A DNA stretch of 64,000 bases from Chaetoderma sp. LZ-2023a (lineage: Eukaryota; Mollusca; Caudofoveata; Chaetodermatida; Chaetodermatidae), in the NCBI GenBank assembly GCA_034401795.1, contig CM067370.1, forward strand, positions 67,701,188 to 67,765,187, read 5' to 3'. Of this stretch, positions 1-12,511 are shown in pieces. Every line of letters begins with the position of its first letter. The stretch's first letter is position 1. Both the position numbers and the translations under genes were made by a program. The notes under the pieces are model-generated. The model did not search any database, was not told the origin of the DNA, and worked only from the letters and a program-made list of their open reading frames with translations.

Positions 1-1019
1 TATCTACCAGCGGCTGTTTTCGACTGCGGCTGTCATCGTCATACGGCTTGTACCACATAAGTAGGGCCCATTATGATGCAAAAGGGTCCAAATTTCAAAG
101 TTGGTCTAATTGATTTTTGCTGGTGGCAAATTGAATCCATAGAACTGTAGTTGAATATGACCAAATTCCAGACCTTAACGATAACTATTTTTAATTTTTT
201 AACTTTATTCATGTAATGAACTAAAATAATCATAAAATTCAGCAAAAAAATTCCATAAGAATAGGAACTAAATACATAAGATATATCAGTGAATTATTTA
301 TTTCCTACTCAGTGGTGGTCAATTTAGTCTTATTAACTCATTTATGATAATAAATCATCTCATGTGGAAAAATATTCACAATTATAACACAATTTCATCA
401 AATAATTTCAAAACAACTGTACATTGATGAAAAATATCAATTAATTCATGTGTCATCTATCTATTTTACACTAAACAAACATGTGAGACAGGAATTTGAT
501 TAAGGAAACCAACTTAATTGATATTATTACCTTTTTACTAATGTAATTACGGTAACCATATTACTAAATTTACAAAAACATGACGTACAGCCGGAAAATC
601 TCTTTGACACTGTAATTTTATAGGGAATGGATTTTCTCCTAATATTGCCATGCCTAAAAGTAGATATCATGAGACTATACAAAAGGCATATTAATAACAA
701 TTTTTAAGTAGTATATTCTCAGAGTAATAATCATAAAAACAAAATGTGACGTACAGCGGGAATTTGGTGCACCGGAACGAAACAAAAATGGAAGGCAGAC
801 AATTAATTTTCAAATATATTGACCACAAATTAACTGTCACCCTCCCGCACCCCACCCCGCAACGTTACAGCAAAGATCGCATTGATTATGACGACAAGAA
901 CGAAGCGGGCAAAAAACACCCATACACTGATCCTCAAGGATGTATAACGGAACCAGGAATCATATCGCATAGCATTCGGGGTATATTTACTAATAAATAT
1001 AAATTATACTCCTAACGAA
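1..1019. other. AT-rich stretch without a recognised gene
   Basis: No coding region or known repeat is recognised. A short motif, GTGACGTACAGC or close to it, occurs near 580 and near 748, about 165 bp apart, which hints at a diverged repeat. An open frame of 89 codons at 746-1015 shows no recognisable motif and is probably chance. Confidence 0.4.
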
Positions 1020-1823
1020 GGCCAAAACGATATGTGAAGAAACAGCAAAATTTAAACAAACTGCTGTAGCACACAGTAAAACCGCAGACCACACATCTAA
1101 ATCAAGAATTTTGAAACCACTGATCATTGCAAACAGATCGTGATAACACGCAAAACTTGAAAAAAGTTTTTCTGGTACCAATTAAAGTACGCAGCACCCA
1201 GAATCAGATGCGCGAATTAATGAAACATTTTCTTCACATAAACATCCGAGAAACACGGGTGTGACGACACCCGCTCGGATCTTACGGAGAACGACGTCAG
1301 CCGATAATCGTGTTAAAACACCGATAAGCCAACACCTAATTTCATATCTGCCGATTGCCTGTTGGGGATTTAAAGGAAGGCGATCATCTGGCATATTTCG
1401 TTGTTAACAGACGTCCCAGATTCTTTGGGGTTATAAATTGGAACATGCGACACAGACGAAATTTTAGAGACCTAAGTCTTTTAACTATGGAATAACATGG
1501 AAATATACGACCTGGTTATCATCGGAAGCGTCCATATTAATCCAAAATATCCTTTTGAGAACGCACAAGCTATCACAATTAATCACAGTAAAAAGACTTA
1601 GGCTTAAACAATCTTAAGACTTTCCAACTGCAAAAAGCATGTATTCTCTTGTCGCTATGCAAACAAGAATGAGCTTCATGGTAGACAGGTACTCGGCAGT
1701 TGGGAGCCGAGTACCCGGTTCCAAGGAGTCGGTAAAGCTTTCTAAGTCTATAGTCCTAGAGCCAGCTGTCAGGGCCAGCTGTATATCAGAAGTAATAGAA
1801 TGGTGAGTATTGATCGAAGGAGA
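1020..1823 (-). mobile_element. DIRS-type retrotransposon, left-end fragment
   Basis: On the minus strand this matches the left terminal repeat and leader of the DIRS element at 25855-26480, including the outer end (TCTCCTTCGATCAATACTC type sequence, ending here at 1823), the GGTACTCGGC/GCCGAGTACC hairpin at about 1687-1715, and the leader down to the GGTACCAGAAAAACT sequence near 1170-1185. Beyond that point (1020-1170) it continues into sequence that the 25.9 kb copy has lost. It is a separate, older insertion in the opposite orientation; the body and right end are absent. Confidence 0.75.
1182..1394 (-). pseudogene. Leader-region ORF of DIRS fragment (possible start of gag)
   Basis: A 70-codon open frame begins MPDDRLPLNPQQAIGRYEIR and lies in the DIRS leader. 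The same reading frame is present but frameshifted in the sister copy near 26260-26470, which suggests the frame was once coding, plausibly the amino end of the DIRS gag-like protein. No domain is recognisable. It could equally be a chance frame in a conserved leader. Confidence 0.3.
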
Positions 1824-3449
1824 ATGTGCAATTCTCTAACTGGGTACTAATATTAGCGTCTTCGTGCTACTCGGGGAACAACCAAAACTCGTCCTATAGC
1901 GGAAGCTAATACATCACTTCATTTCAATTTTTTCTACGACGCCATTTCATGTCAAATTTTGGATTAATTATAAAGCATACATTAAGCATAGGCGTAAGAT
2001 GGTAGCGTGAAGTTTAAAATGTGTTCTAATTTCGTGTTAATTTTTGTATCATTTTTTTCAAATTTCTTCTTGAAATATACCTAATACAAGTTGCTAACAC
2101 ACACAGCCTCCCCCACCCCCCAACAGATGTCTTTCTCAGAGGTTTGGATTTAATGAATTTAGAGCCCTTGTCCTATTAGAAGCTGCAGTTACTAATGAGT
2201 GGTACAGTACCAATTTTCATTTGGCGAAAAAATGTTTTGCATTTTCTCTCACCACCCTCCCCCCCCAACCCCTCCGAAGTGTCCGGCTGGGAAAATTCTG
2301 TTTCTGAAGCCCTGTGTTATATACAAATGCAACAGTAACTAGACAAAGAGCATAATTATGTATATAAACTTATCACATCAATTCAAAATATTTTAAAACC
2401 GTATTGCAATAACCAATATTGTGGGCTATATGTTGTCCGTAATAATTGTAATCCATGTAATAGCTGTAAATCTTATGTGTATCATTCTTAAATGATGAAA
2501 TAAAACTCAAACCAACAAGTCATTGTATTGTCATATGTCCAACCAACATAATGACCCAAAACAATGTAAGAAATAAAATGAGGCTAGATCCCTTCTTAAG
2601 TTGGACGGCCAAATTAAAGCTCTTTTGTGATTGGAGTATCCCACTGAACTTTATCTCGGACTGGAAGATCTCCCAAATAAAAATTGATTTTGCAAGCTAG
2701 CAAATGCCAATATTGCAAATTAATAATAAATATGTACAGAAGATAATTTAATGTTTTTAAAACAACTTGAGCAATAAATTCACTATTACCTAATCAGTAA
2801 ATGCATTTGACAATATATTTACTGGCGAGATCTTTGTTCACTTGGGCGATTTCATCCCGGCCGACTTGGTTAGATTACATTCTTCCGAGTATTAATCAGT
2901 CTCCGCTATAGGACAAGTTTACGCCATCACTCTCCTAGCTACTCGAAGCTCCCCTCCTATTTATGTGGATTGTGCAAGTCTCTACAAGGTATACAATCAA
3001 TTTAAAAATCTGAAATTTTCTCAAGTTAAAATTATGCCGCAGTAATTATGAAACTCAACATATCATCTGTCACAGAGTTATATTTTAGCTTAAAAACTCT
3101 TTAGTCTTATTGGTTAAATATAACTTTAAAGATAAGCCCCTCTAAGCACCAACAGGATTTAAGGATGGTGGCCATTTTGAAGGCCAAAAACCACACTGTG
3201 AGGACAGATATATACTGCATAGAATAACCGCTGATCCAATTTACCAAAAAAAAGATTTTGGTAGTCATAAATAATTGTTGTATTTTTCATGCATAGTAAA
3301 ATTTAGTTCAAGCATTATGTATTTTTCCTATATCGCCCTATCCAACACAGCTACTACAGTACCGTAGCACCCACGGTACCGTAGTACTCAACCATATACA
3401 GTGGAATTTTATGCCATCAGATTTTGTCCCAAAACTTGCGAGATTTTCA
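1824..3449. other. No gene recognised; possible faint inverted repeat
   Basis: Non-coding AT-rich sequence. TCCTATAGCGGAAGC near 1892-1906 and its approximate reverse complement near 2905-2925 (CTCCGCTATAGGACAAG) suggest a degraded element of about 1 kb. A GTACCGTAG/CTACGGTAC type palindrome lies at about 3357-3390. Nothing else could be identified. Confidence 0.3.
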
Positions 3450-3560
3450 TTTTCCATGACTTTGACCAGAATTATGATTTTCCATGACTTTTCCAGGCCT
3501 GGAATTTAGATTTTCAAATTCCATGACTTTCAAGGATTTCTATGACCTGTGCGAACCCTG
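3450..3560 (-). repeat. Fragment of the 'TCATGGAA / CAGGGTTCG' interspersed repeat
   Basis: Repeated TCCATGACTTT motifs, the palindrome TTCCAGGCCTGGAA and the end sequence GCGAACCCTG match the more complete copy at 50292-50677. Only one end is present. It abuts a LINE ORF1 fragment at 3561. Confidence 0.6.
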
Positions 3561-4145
3561 CTAACATTGCTCATAAATTTGCCTTTTGCACCTTCATCTG
3601 CGAATGTTACTCTCATTATTCTTGGTTTTGAAGCCACATTGTTAGCATTCATCTTCCCTAATCGGATAACACTTTTTACTGTCATTTGGTGTGTCTAGTA
3701 CATCACATACTGTGTACCCTCTTCCATACGCTCTTCTGCCTTCTCCTTGTTTGATTCTTCCATCCTGTGGATGATTACATTACATCTACGCTCCTCACTT
3801 ACTCAGAGGTCAGCAATCTGTTCCTCCAACTCTTGACTTGTTCCATATCTGTTTTCTGGGTAAATATCTGTCTCTAGCTTCTTCACCCATTGTTCCATTT
3901 TGGCTAGAAAAGTTGTACATCGATCCTCGATGTCTCTTTCCATTTTCAAGTTCCCTACAGCTTTCTCTTCATATGGGGGCAGTACCAGTGTAAATCGGAT
4001 TTCTTGGTTAGCAATTTTCTGCGCTAGGAATTTTTTGCAAAAGTGCTCGCAACAGTACTCACACTCTAGCAGCTCCAATTTCTCCTCAGTGTACATTACC
4101 GTACACATTTTGCATGTCCATCTGGCTTTGTCTTTTTTCTATTCA
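3561..4145 (-). pseudogene. LINE ORF1 fragment (CR1/L2-like): Cys/His finger plus RNA-binding region
   Basis: Minus-strand frame reading from about 4145 to 3561. The upstream part has a PHD-like zinc-finger pattern (WTCKMC..., then LLECEYCCEHFC) followed by a charged, probably coiled-coil segment with MEQWVKKLETD. After an in-frame stop near 3810 the same frame continues with an RRM-like segment: RRCNVIIHRMEESN, then VIRLGKM, then PRIMRVTFADEGAKGKFM, interrupted by one more stop. This layout (finger, coiled coil, RRM-like fold) is that of the first protein of CR1/L2-type LINEs, which binds element RNA. No endonuclease or RT adjoins it. Family assignment to CR1 or L2 is inferred. Confidence 0.6.
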
Positions 4146-5039
4146 TCTGGATGATGCTTTCCAAGCTTTTGGTGATCCTTTAGCTCTTGCCATTCTACGC
4201 CTTGCAGTATTTACTTTGGGAAAGAGTTACAAACTCTGACGGGAATCACCTGATCAAATCAAGCAATATTTAAGATTAATTTTATACACAAGTTACAGGC
4301 AATACTGTAATACAAGAAGTTACGAACACTGGCAGGGTGGTCCCGACCAAGTCAACATAAATTACTATTAAAGATTTCTCTAAATCTCAGTCTCAAATTC
4401 TTATCAATCTTATCTAAATGTGCAGCCCCCCAACCCACCCCATTGAAGACTATATCCTTATTCTTACCCCTCACGAAAATTGGTAACTCGCATTCATTTC
4501 TGTTATTTAATTTTACTGTTTTCTTCGTATGGCGAAAAAAGCATCATAGAAGTATTGGCTTACCTATTTATTAAAATGTTGTAGACATTGAAAACATTAT
4601 AGATAATTTTATTTATAGTTATAACCAGATTTCGTGGCAAACGGAAAGACCATAGTAAATCTATGGGAGGGGTTAGAATCAAGATATAGCCCACAAGCCT
4701 AATGGGGATACACTAATAACAATAATCTTAAATCTTCTACACACTTATTAATTTCGAAAACTGGTAATTAAACATCAAATTCTAAATCGTCATTCTTTCA
4801 CTAACTTTAGACGCAAGATTTCGGAATATACTGAAGGTCACGCCAGAGTGCAAAGTTTTAAACAGGATAAAAGTCATAACAGCGATCTGATCGAACGCGT
4901 GAATAAAAGTAAAGAAATAAATATGCTTTTTCTTCTCCCTGTTCTATATATTCCTCCTATCGTATGAGAACCGTTCTTACTTCAATCTTAACTTGGGTTC
5001 AGATCCTCATCATCATGATACGGTGCTCTGTCGCTTCAG
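4146..5039. other. No gene recognised
   Basis: AT-rich non-coding sequence between two minus-strand LINE fragments. It may include LINE untranslated sequence, but no motif supports that. Confidence 0.3.
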
Positions 5040-5222
5040 GATTCCAATGGTGCAGTGTAATGATATATCAGTGGTAGTCTTTCCAATGTCTGTCGGGGCG
5101 AGCGTTAAATGTGTTGACCGCTAGCGCTTCTACAACATGTTCTGGCAGCATGTTCCAGATTTTTACAACCCGAACTGCAAAACAATTTCTCCTCAATTCT
5201 ACCTTTGCACTTGGTTGGAGGC
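5040..5222 (-). pseudogene. LINE reverse transcriptase C-terminal fragment
   Basis: The minus strand reads VELRRNCFAVRVVKIWNMLP followed by EHVVEALAVNTFNARPDRHW and a stop. The pattern RRxxFxxRVVxxWNxLPexVVxAxxxNxFkxxLDxxW is the usual carboxyl end of CR1/L2-type LINE polyproteins. Only this tail remains. It shares orientation with the larger 3'-cut LINE at 12512-15545, so the two could be parts of one LINE split by the Gypsy sequences between them, but about 1 kb of RT would be missing. Confidence 0.6.
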
Positions 5223-5425
5223 ATTATATTGAACTAGTTAGGCTGTGGAATAGAGTGTGCAGTATCATCACACACCATTAAAATGGGTATGCCGTAAAAT
5301 AGCAGCGGCTAGTCCCTAATATGAATCTTCTCAAGAATCCAGCTTAGACTTGTTGCGCCACCCCTGTTAACCAGGGATACATTTATATATACCTACTAAT
5401 AGATGTGTGAGTAAGACTAACAAAT

Positions 5426-7395
5426 ATGCAACACCACACCCGTAATACGAATCGTTGGGACAAGGCGGTGATGTTTCACACTGGCAGGGATCATTCCATC
5501 GACCCTAGATGTCAGTTTTTGTACACCCCGGCCACCCAAAGTCTCCCTCCACATTCTCAGAGCCTAGCTAATCAGGAGGAGCTAGAAACTGGACAAGTGG
5601 CGCCCGATGTGTGGGCCGAAATGATGAACCCACCCATTACAACCCTGCACTATTCCAGCCGCCATTCTATTTCAATGAGTACATACCTGTACAACATGAA
5701 GACTATCAAACAGATAGAGTGGCACACACCATACCATATGGTACATCTAACAAGAACTAACATTTTACAGTAGCTAATACCGGACATGCCAATAAGTGAG
5801 GATGCATTTATTGATATCTCTGAGGCAAACTTTTCATGACATTATCTGAGGTACATGAGCGGCGCCATTCTCCGATGTTGGATTATGAACTTCAACCACA
5901 CTGTCCCTCTAGGGGGCACAGTACCGTAACATATACACAATGCCAAAAGAAGTGTGTCACCTGATTTCAGGCAGCTAAGGCCGCAAGGGGAATTATATAA
6001 TGTACGATCAGTAACACCACCTCACTATACATCCTCACCCATGCGCTGGCATACATCAGAATCACTGGTACCATGACACAAAGGTAGAGGAGCATACACG
6101 GCACCGACACATGCATCTCAGAGTTATGCATTACCATATCTACCACCTATCACCCACCACCCATGGTCATCACCTGGTCCTCCGCCGTACCTGGGGCATG
6201 CTTCTCAGCGACGTTCTGAGCCACCACATCAAATGACTGACCAATTATGATATGATGAAGCGCAGATCAACTAGCCTAGCCCAGTATATGGGCCAAAACC
6301 ACCAGAGGCTGACCGTCATTCGCCAACACACAGATGACATACATCAACACCACACCACCAGCTCACCAATGAGGTTATCCTTTTACACATCACTCTCCAT
6401 CACCCTCCGTGTTTATAACAATCTGCCCATCCATACCACAAGGCTTTGTGTCACTAGTCCCTTCACATGGCAGTAACCAAGTCATCTTTCTGCATGAAGT
6501 GCCTGTTTGAGATAATATCACGAACGAATTGTTGGAGCAACCAACAGATGGGCGAGTACCTTGCCACTAAATTATCCTGGCTGACTTTGGATTGGCCACC
6601 ACACCCACATATACCATCCTAGAGAACTCCCTGTCTGAACAGTTCAGTGATACTGCTCTCAGGAAAACAGACTGCCTACAATTGAAAAATTTGAGATGGC
6701 GCACCAATGAGACTCTCCCCAAAATAGCCAGTCAAATTCGGCGACTGGTTACACAGGCTTACCCTAATATGAATGCGGAAGGCAACACACACCTCCAATT
6801 GAACACCTTCATCGATTCCCTCAGCGCAGAACACGCCCTAAAAGATAAATAGTAGTCTATAGCTTCTGAAAACTTTTTGGAGCGTAAAAAGATCACGCGG
6901 TGCCAAAACCATCCGATTAATATGGTGGGAACTACAATCATACCCAACACCACAGAAAACATTGATTCTCTAACGGCACCCATAAAAACACTCACCCACA
7001 GCACCAACACACCAAACAAACCAAACCAAAATACAGAAACTAATCATCAACAAGAGGGCCAAGGATGGGGCCAGGGCAAACAAGCGCCCTCGAACAATGG
7101 CCTCCGCCGTAATAACAACAACCAGCAAAACAGAAATAACAATAACAATTACAGACAACAGACAAATGCAAGATTGGAGGAGACCACCTGTCAAATGGCA
7201 TCTCTTACCAATCTACTTGCAACACTCAGTGCCACAGTCATTGCACAAAACACACAACACACCAACTCACACCCAGGAACATGGTTTGAATGTGGCCAAC
7301 CAGGCCATTGGAGAGAAAGATGTCCAAATACGCAACCCCTGAACCTAATGGCTGCAGGCTGTACCACCCCACAACCTGGAGTGGCATTAAACTGA
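5426..7395 (+). pseudogene. Gypsy-type LTR retrotransposon gag, copy 1 (degenerate)
   Basis: Open pieces in shifting frames at 5426-5773, 6592-6852 and 6877-7395 together align with the gag of copy 2 at 10600-12511: the start (HHTRNTNRWDKAVMF against HHTSDTNSWEETMRF), the capsid-like segment (LSEQFSDTALRKT against LSERFSDTALGET, both followed by LPxxASxIRRLVT) and the Asn/Gln-rich tail. Gag would form the particle core. A CCHC knuckle lies at about 7282-7326 but reads WFECGQPGHWRERC: the first cysteine is tryptophan, so zinc binding would be impaired. Stops and frameshifts make it non-functional. No convincing LTR or primer-binding site was found upstream. Confidence 0.65.
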
Positions 7396-8247
7396 AATGG
7401 GAGCCAAACACTGAGTCAGTTCCATTCCCCTTCTCTCGCCCCAGATCAACAACCACCACAGGCCTAAACCACACCCCACTTCTCCATACACCACATACTG
7501 TGCAACCATAAACTGCATACCCATGGCTTCGCCTGCGCCAGTATCCAACCTAAGCACTACACCAAAGTTACTGATGCCTACCTCTTGACCAGCATCAGCT
7601 GTACCATACCCGCGCAAGCTGGCAACACCACAGTCCCTTTTCTGTGTAGAACTCCAGTAGTTGGTACCACCACCTCCACTGAACTTACGATTATAATGAC
7701 AACATGACCAGCCATTGAATTCTCAGTGCCCTCTATTGGTCGGTAATACCAACATCACACCATCATCACCTACGGCATCAACCAGTGATGCCAGCAGTGT
7801 GTCTGGTGATTCTGATCATCAGCCTAAATGGATTACAAATGCACTAAACCTAAGCATCGGAGCAAGCAGTGGACACAATGTTGTTTCTTCTGTGCCTCTA
7901 AGAAGCACAAAATGATGCATTGTAAAACATGGGAAGAACAGCGCAAAACCTGTGCCTGTGCCACAAATACAAATCCCACACTGCTCGCCACTATTGGCAT
8001 GGTCGCCGCACATACTGCATCTACACCGCACCTACAGCCCCAACAACAATACCATCTATCACGCTATCCCGACTCCACCTGCACCACTGCAGGACCCACA
8101 GCAGCGCCGACAAGTTGGTTCATTCATCACTAAGCCACCTATATCATTAATGGAAGCAATCGCTAAACAGGCCTTTTACATAGAAGACCCAGAAGCTGAG
8201 GAGAAGGAGCCACAAAACGGAATGTTAGAAACTCTTCCTCGGGCACC
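7396..8247 (+). other. Gypsy copy 1 interval between gag and protease
   Basis: Several short overlapping frames rich in Thr, Pro and Gln, but none long or with recognisable motifs. By position it is the gag-pol linker of the degraded Gypsy element. One Cys/His-containing segment (CCFFCASKKHKMMHC, about 7879-7923) could be a second degenerate knuckle. Confidence 0.35.
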
Positions 8248-8442
8248 TCATAAAAATATATCAAGTGCGCCTATCTTGTTGGCGTTATAGCCACCAGTGC
8301 TACTGTAGACACTGGAGCTTCCATTACAGTACTTAACAATCGCCTATATGAGAGCATCCCCCCTCATAGATGGACCCACTTAGGTCTACATCTATATTTT
8401 TACAAACAGCTACTGGAGCCAATGCCCCAGTGGCTGGAATAG
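8248..8442 (+). pseudogene. Gypsy copy 1 aspartic protease fragment
   Basis: The frame reads CAYLVGVIATSATVDTGAS with the retropepsin active-site motif DTGAS at 8308-8322, followed by ITVLNNRLYE, the usual strand after the catalytic loop. The reading frame ends at a stop at 8440-8442. The enzyme would process the Gag-Pol polyprotein. The flap and the Ile-Gly-Arg core are not clear, so it is a remnant only. Confidence 0.55.
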
Positions 8443-9169
8443 TTAACATTGTCATACAGGTCGAGGAGATACAATTCATACAACGAATTGTGGTCGCCTC
8501 TATCCAAGCCGTTATACACTGTAGACAACAGGAACTTGACATACATGGCTGTTGTATATCCTTAGGACCGGACTCATCAATGTACGACACTTGTGCATTG
8601 ATATTGGCTTCCACAGCCACAATTGAGCTGGGCCAAGAGGCGCTTCTCTGGGCCATTGCACCACATTTATGCAAAAACACACACGCACACGGCTATGCTA
8701 GAGGTGGACCCAGAATACATGACAGCATCACAATGCATTAGCCCATGCATATTTGTTTCAAACACCAATAAAGATCAGATACCTTTAATGGTACAGCTGG
8801 CACCATCACCTTCACCCCTGGCGTACACTGTCAGCACTTGGTGGAGGTAATTTTATTGGAAACCCAAACCAATACACACATACCAACAGCACTAACGCAT
8901 GATAACCTACCAGAACACTTACACAATCTTTACTTATGCACCAAACTGGACCTAGGTAAAGAGCACAAGGGTGATGTAAAACGATTACTGTACAAATACA
9001 GGGACAGTTTCTCATTAGGTGATTTAGACATGGGAGAAACTCACCTAGTACGCCACTCCATCGACATTGGGCACAATCCATCAACCCGTTCGCCATCACC
9101 CCATATACAAAGAAGCAGAAGCACACCAGCAGATAAATGACCCGCCTCCACCACCCCCACGCTGGCCCA

Positions 9170-9800
9170 GCTCCATAGTCCTCTCACATGCAAAAAGGAC
9201 GGGTCATTGTGATTTTGCATTGACTACCGTTGCCTAAATGGCCTCAGTATTAACAAAGAATTGACCATGTGCTTGATTCGTTAGACAGAGCTCGGTGGTT
9301 CTGTACCTTGGATCTCAAGAGTGGTTATTTGCATGTGGCCATGGAAGGCAATGCCCATGAGAAAACAGCTTTTACATGCAGAGATGACCTGTTCCAATTC
9401 TGTAAAATGCCATATGGCCTGTGCAACGCCTCTGGTACACTTGAGCGCCTGATGGAACAGGTACTCACCAAAGTCCAGTGGCAAATCTTTTTGTGTTATC
9501 TCGACAGCATTATTGTATTTGGCCCCATGTTTGAGCAAACCTTGGCCAATTTAACTCAGGTATTAGACCAGTTTTAGAATGCTAATCTAAGGCTCAAACC
9601 AAAAAAATACCATTTCTTTCGACAACAGGTTGAATTCCTGGGACACGCCATATAAACGGACGGCATGGCAACCCAAGCCGAGAAGAGCCTCGCAGTAGCT
9701 GAGTGGAAAACCCCCACTACAGTCACTGATACACGCAGCTTCCTCGGTCTTTGTCAGTATTATCGTAGATACATCTGCTGCTTTAGCGAGATCGTGACAC
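9170..9800 (+). pseudogene. Gypsy copy 1 reverse transcriptase, active site altered
   Basis: Starting at the KKDGSL...FCIDYRCLNGL segment (about 9190-9245, one stop), shifting frame, then an open stretch at 9269-9577 with LDLKSGYLHVAM, KTAFTC, FCKMPYGLCNASGTL and CYLDSIIVFG, and after a stop KKYHFF and VEFLGHAI, FLGLCQYYRRYI. These are the Gypsy RT blocks in order. The catalytic box YLDD reads Y-L-D-S (second Asp replaced by Ser, codon 9506-9508), so polymerisation would be lost even without the stops and frameshifts. Confidence 0.8.
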
Positions 9801-9890
9801 CATTATTCCAAATTACTGAAAAGGTCTGACCATGCACAAGTGAATATGAGGTAACATTCAAGTTGCTGAAAACACAACTCGTTTCCGCAC

Positions 9891-10250
9891 TTGTTCGCTC
9901 ACCCTAATCCTAATCTAGATAATCCTAATCTAGATTTCATTCTCGATAATGAGGCCCCTTCATTTTCCATAGGTGCAGTTCTATCACAGGTCGCAGAAGA
10001 TGGACCCAAGCAGGTATTAGGCTATGGTTCATGTACACTTCATACAGCCGAAAAGAGGTATGCCACCACATAGCATGAATTACTAGCCACAGTGTAGTTT
10101 ACCAATTACTATAAACACTTTCTGTTCGGGCAACCATTTACATTACGCACAGACCATGCCTCCCTATGATCGCTCCAGAACCTAAAAACAACCTGAAGGC
10201 CAGATAGCGAGGTGGCAAAAATCCCTGTAGGCCTATAATTTCACAGTTGT
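9891..10250 (+). pseudogene. Gypsy copy 1 RNase H remnant
   Basis: The frame reads LDFILDNEAPSFSIGAVLSQ, AEKRYATT, a stop, HELLATV, and further on GQPFTLRTDHASL. This is the Gypsy RNase H layout, but the expected DTDAS catalytic start is DNEAP and the glutamate of the T-E-R/K-E-L motif is a stop codon. A 15-bp direct duplication (AATCCTAATCTAGAT twice at 9906-9935) sits just before the domain. No integrase could be recognised downstream. Confidence 0.7.
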
Positions 10251-10599
10251 GCATCGGCCTGTCAAACTGCATGGACATGTTGATGGCATCATTCGAATTG
10301 GACTAGAAGAAGACATAGAAATGGCCACCACCATTACACACGAAACACAGCCAGAACGCTGGTGGAAGACTGAACGGTGGCTGAAATCACTCATGAACAA
10401 GCGACAGATGTACACACACGACACATATATGTGTGGATCCAGGAATTTGTTAGTCCGTTATCGCCATCTGCCAAAGATTACTATCAATGATATACCGAAT
10501 GTCATGTGCACAATGACATTCTCTATAGTAATAACTGCCTCATTGTCCTGAACATTAATTGTGACTGTTTAATTATATCATCATGTCCAGACTTATAAG
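10251..10599 (+). other. Gypsy copy 1 downstream segment, unassigned
   Basis: An open frame at 10249-10551 (100 codons) starts in the RNase H tail region (VKLHGHVDG) and then reads into sequence with no integrase zinc finger or DDE motif. It lies where the RNase H-integrase linker would be. Integrase, 3' LTR and the 5' LTR of copy 2 are all missing here. Confidence 0.35.
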
Positions 10600-12511
10600 T
10601 TGGTAATGGACCATCATACCAGTGACACAAACAGTTGGGAGGAGACCATGAGGTTCAATCTCGGCGGCAATAATCGCACGGCCCTACTGGAATGTGAACG
10701 TTCCACCGGCTCTATAAGATTGTCTTTGTACCTTCCAGAGAGATGTGATATGGGATCCGCAACCCCGAGAACCATAGCTAACCAGCCCTCCCACACACCC
10801 TGTACATGCGGTGCAGCGGAGTGGAGCAACATGATGGACCAATGCATACCCCCACGAGCTACAAGTGGTGCCCAATGTGGGGCTCGAATAAGAAGCGAAC
10901 CCACGCCAACTCTCAACACACGTGGGTTTCAGTCTCCTTCATCAGACAGTGAGCTCTCCCAAGACATGGAAGTAGCATCATATGATGGATGAACTGCTCG
11001 CATGCTCACCGACTATGCTAATAATTTCCCCGGTGCGGAACAACCAGCACTGCCATTACACGAGTTTTCACCGATCAGCGAGGGGACATTCTGTGATGCC
11101 TCACAGGCAGGAACTCAATATATAACCTTGTCGGATATCCGTGATATCCTTCACAACCATTATGTTCGTCAACGTCATCACAATGTGACCAGTGGCCAAA
11201 CACTCATGTACCATACGCAGCATCTCCGCCGCTATGTACATCATCACCATATTATCCAACGGTACCACAATATGAGCCGGAAGATGCGGCAACACCCTTT
11301 CAGCAATACACCAGAAGACCATCACACAGCACACACCATCCCCGTCAATCACCTGCACCTGCACCGCCACCGTATGAGGAACATCTGTCACAACATCCAG
11401 TAGAGCATCCACGTCATCTACATAACACACCTCCACCAGTGCATAGTCAACACCTGTCTATGGACCTGCATCAGGGCGGTATTCCGCAGAGCTAACATAT
11501 CGGGCACAGCACCATCAATGAGAATCTCCCTTACGAACACGGCATCATCATCATCATCATCATCATCATCGTTATCAGGGACATCTATGGGAAATGCCAC
11601 CAACACCACCCCCACCACCAACACGCAGATCAGCATCCACGTTTTCATCAGTCTCCCAAGCACCACCACCTGGATTCGCGCCGATCACCTCTCATCATGG
11701 ACATGGTCGGATCATTCTCCCCACCCCCTCCCCCGAATTTAGTGTGGAGAATGATTGAGCTAACTAAGAAGTTCAGTTCGAGATAATAAGTCAGACAAAT
11801 CAGTGGACAAATCGACAATTGGGAGAGTATCTGGCTGCATAGCTGTCCGGGAAAGCACTGCAGGTCCTGGCAGATTTGGGCACAGACTACACATCGACAT
11901 ACATGGAGTTGGAGAGCACGTTGTCAGAAAGATTCAGCGACACAGCCCTCGGGGAAACAAGACGGTTGCAACTTAAGAACTTGCATCAGCGTTTAGGAGA
12001 AACACTTCCAGAGTTGGCTAGTCATATTCGACGACTAGTTACCCACACTTACCCCAGCACAGATCACGAGGGCATCACACATTTACATCTGGACACCTTC
12101 ATCGACGCATTGAGCAGTGAACCTGCTCTAAAAGAAAAACTATTCCACGGAGCATGGTAGTCTTCAACAACTGACTGCAACAGTGGTTCATATTGAGAAC
12201 CTTTTAGAACAGCAAAAGAATAATCGCCGAGAACTACACTTGATCAACGAACTAAATAATGTGAATCTCGCCACCACTACTGACAACAGCACTGCATCTG
12301 CACCAACACAAGCATTAGACCCGCAAAGACAATCTGATCAACCCACTAGTTAAAGTCTAGAGGAAGAGGGCATGGCCAGTCCCATCGTGGAGGCCACAAC
12401 AATACCCCAGGATGCGGGAACCAGCACAACAACAACAATAGGCAAAACATGCATGATAGGTTAGAAGAGATCACCAAGCAAATCTCAGCACTCACTAACT
12501 TAGTCACCACC
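10600..12511 (+). pseudogene. Gypsy-type gag, copy 2 (second family), truncated
   Basis: Frames at 10600-10992, 11002-11403 and 11876-12160 parallel copy 1 gag. The capsid-like part (LSERFSDTALGETRRLQLKN, then LPELASHIRRLVTHTYPSTD) is clearly homologous but differs at many positions from copy 1, so it is a related family rather than a recent duplicate. The tail (MHDRLEEITKQISALTNLVTT, 12449-12511) matches copy 1 just upstream of its zinc knuckle, then stops dead at 12511 where minus-strand LINE sequence begins. A (TCA)n run lies at 11542-11570. No pol follows. Confidence 0.65.

Noticed and set aside
746..1015. 89-codon plus-strand frame
   Set aside because: No recognisable motif, no splice or start context, and composition like the flanking non-coding DNA.
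5223..5425. Possible 5' LTR and primer-binding site before Gypsy gag
   Set aside because: No second LTR copy with matching sequence could be found between or after the gag regions, and no tRNA-complementary stretch stood out.
11101..11669. Minus-strand frames opposite Gypsy gag with Asp-rich run
   Set aside because: Shadow of the (TCA)n tract and of the plus-strand gag.
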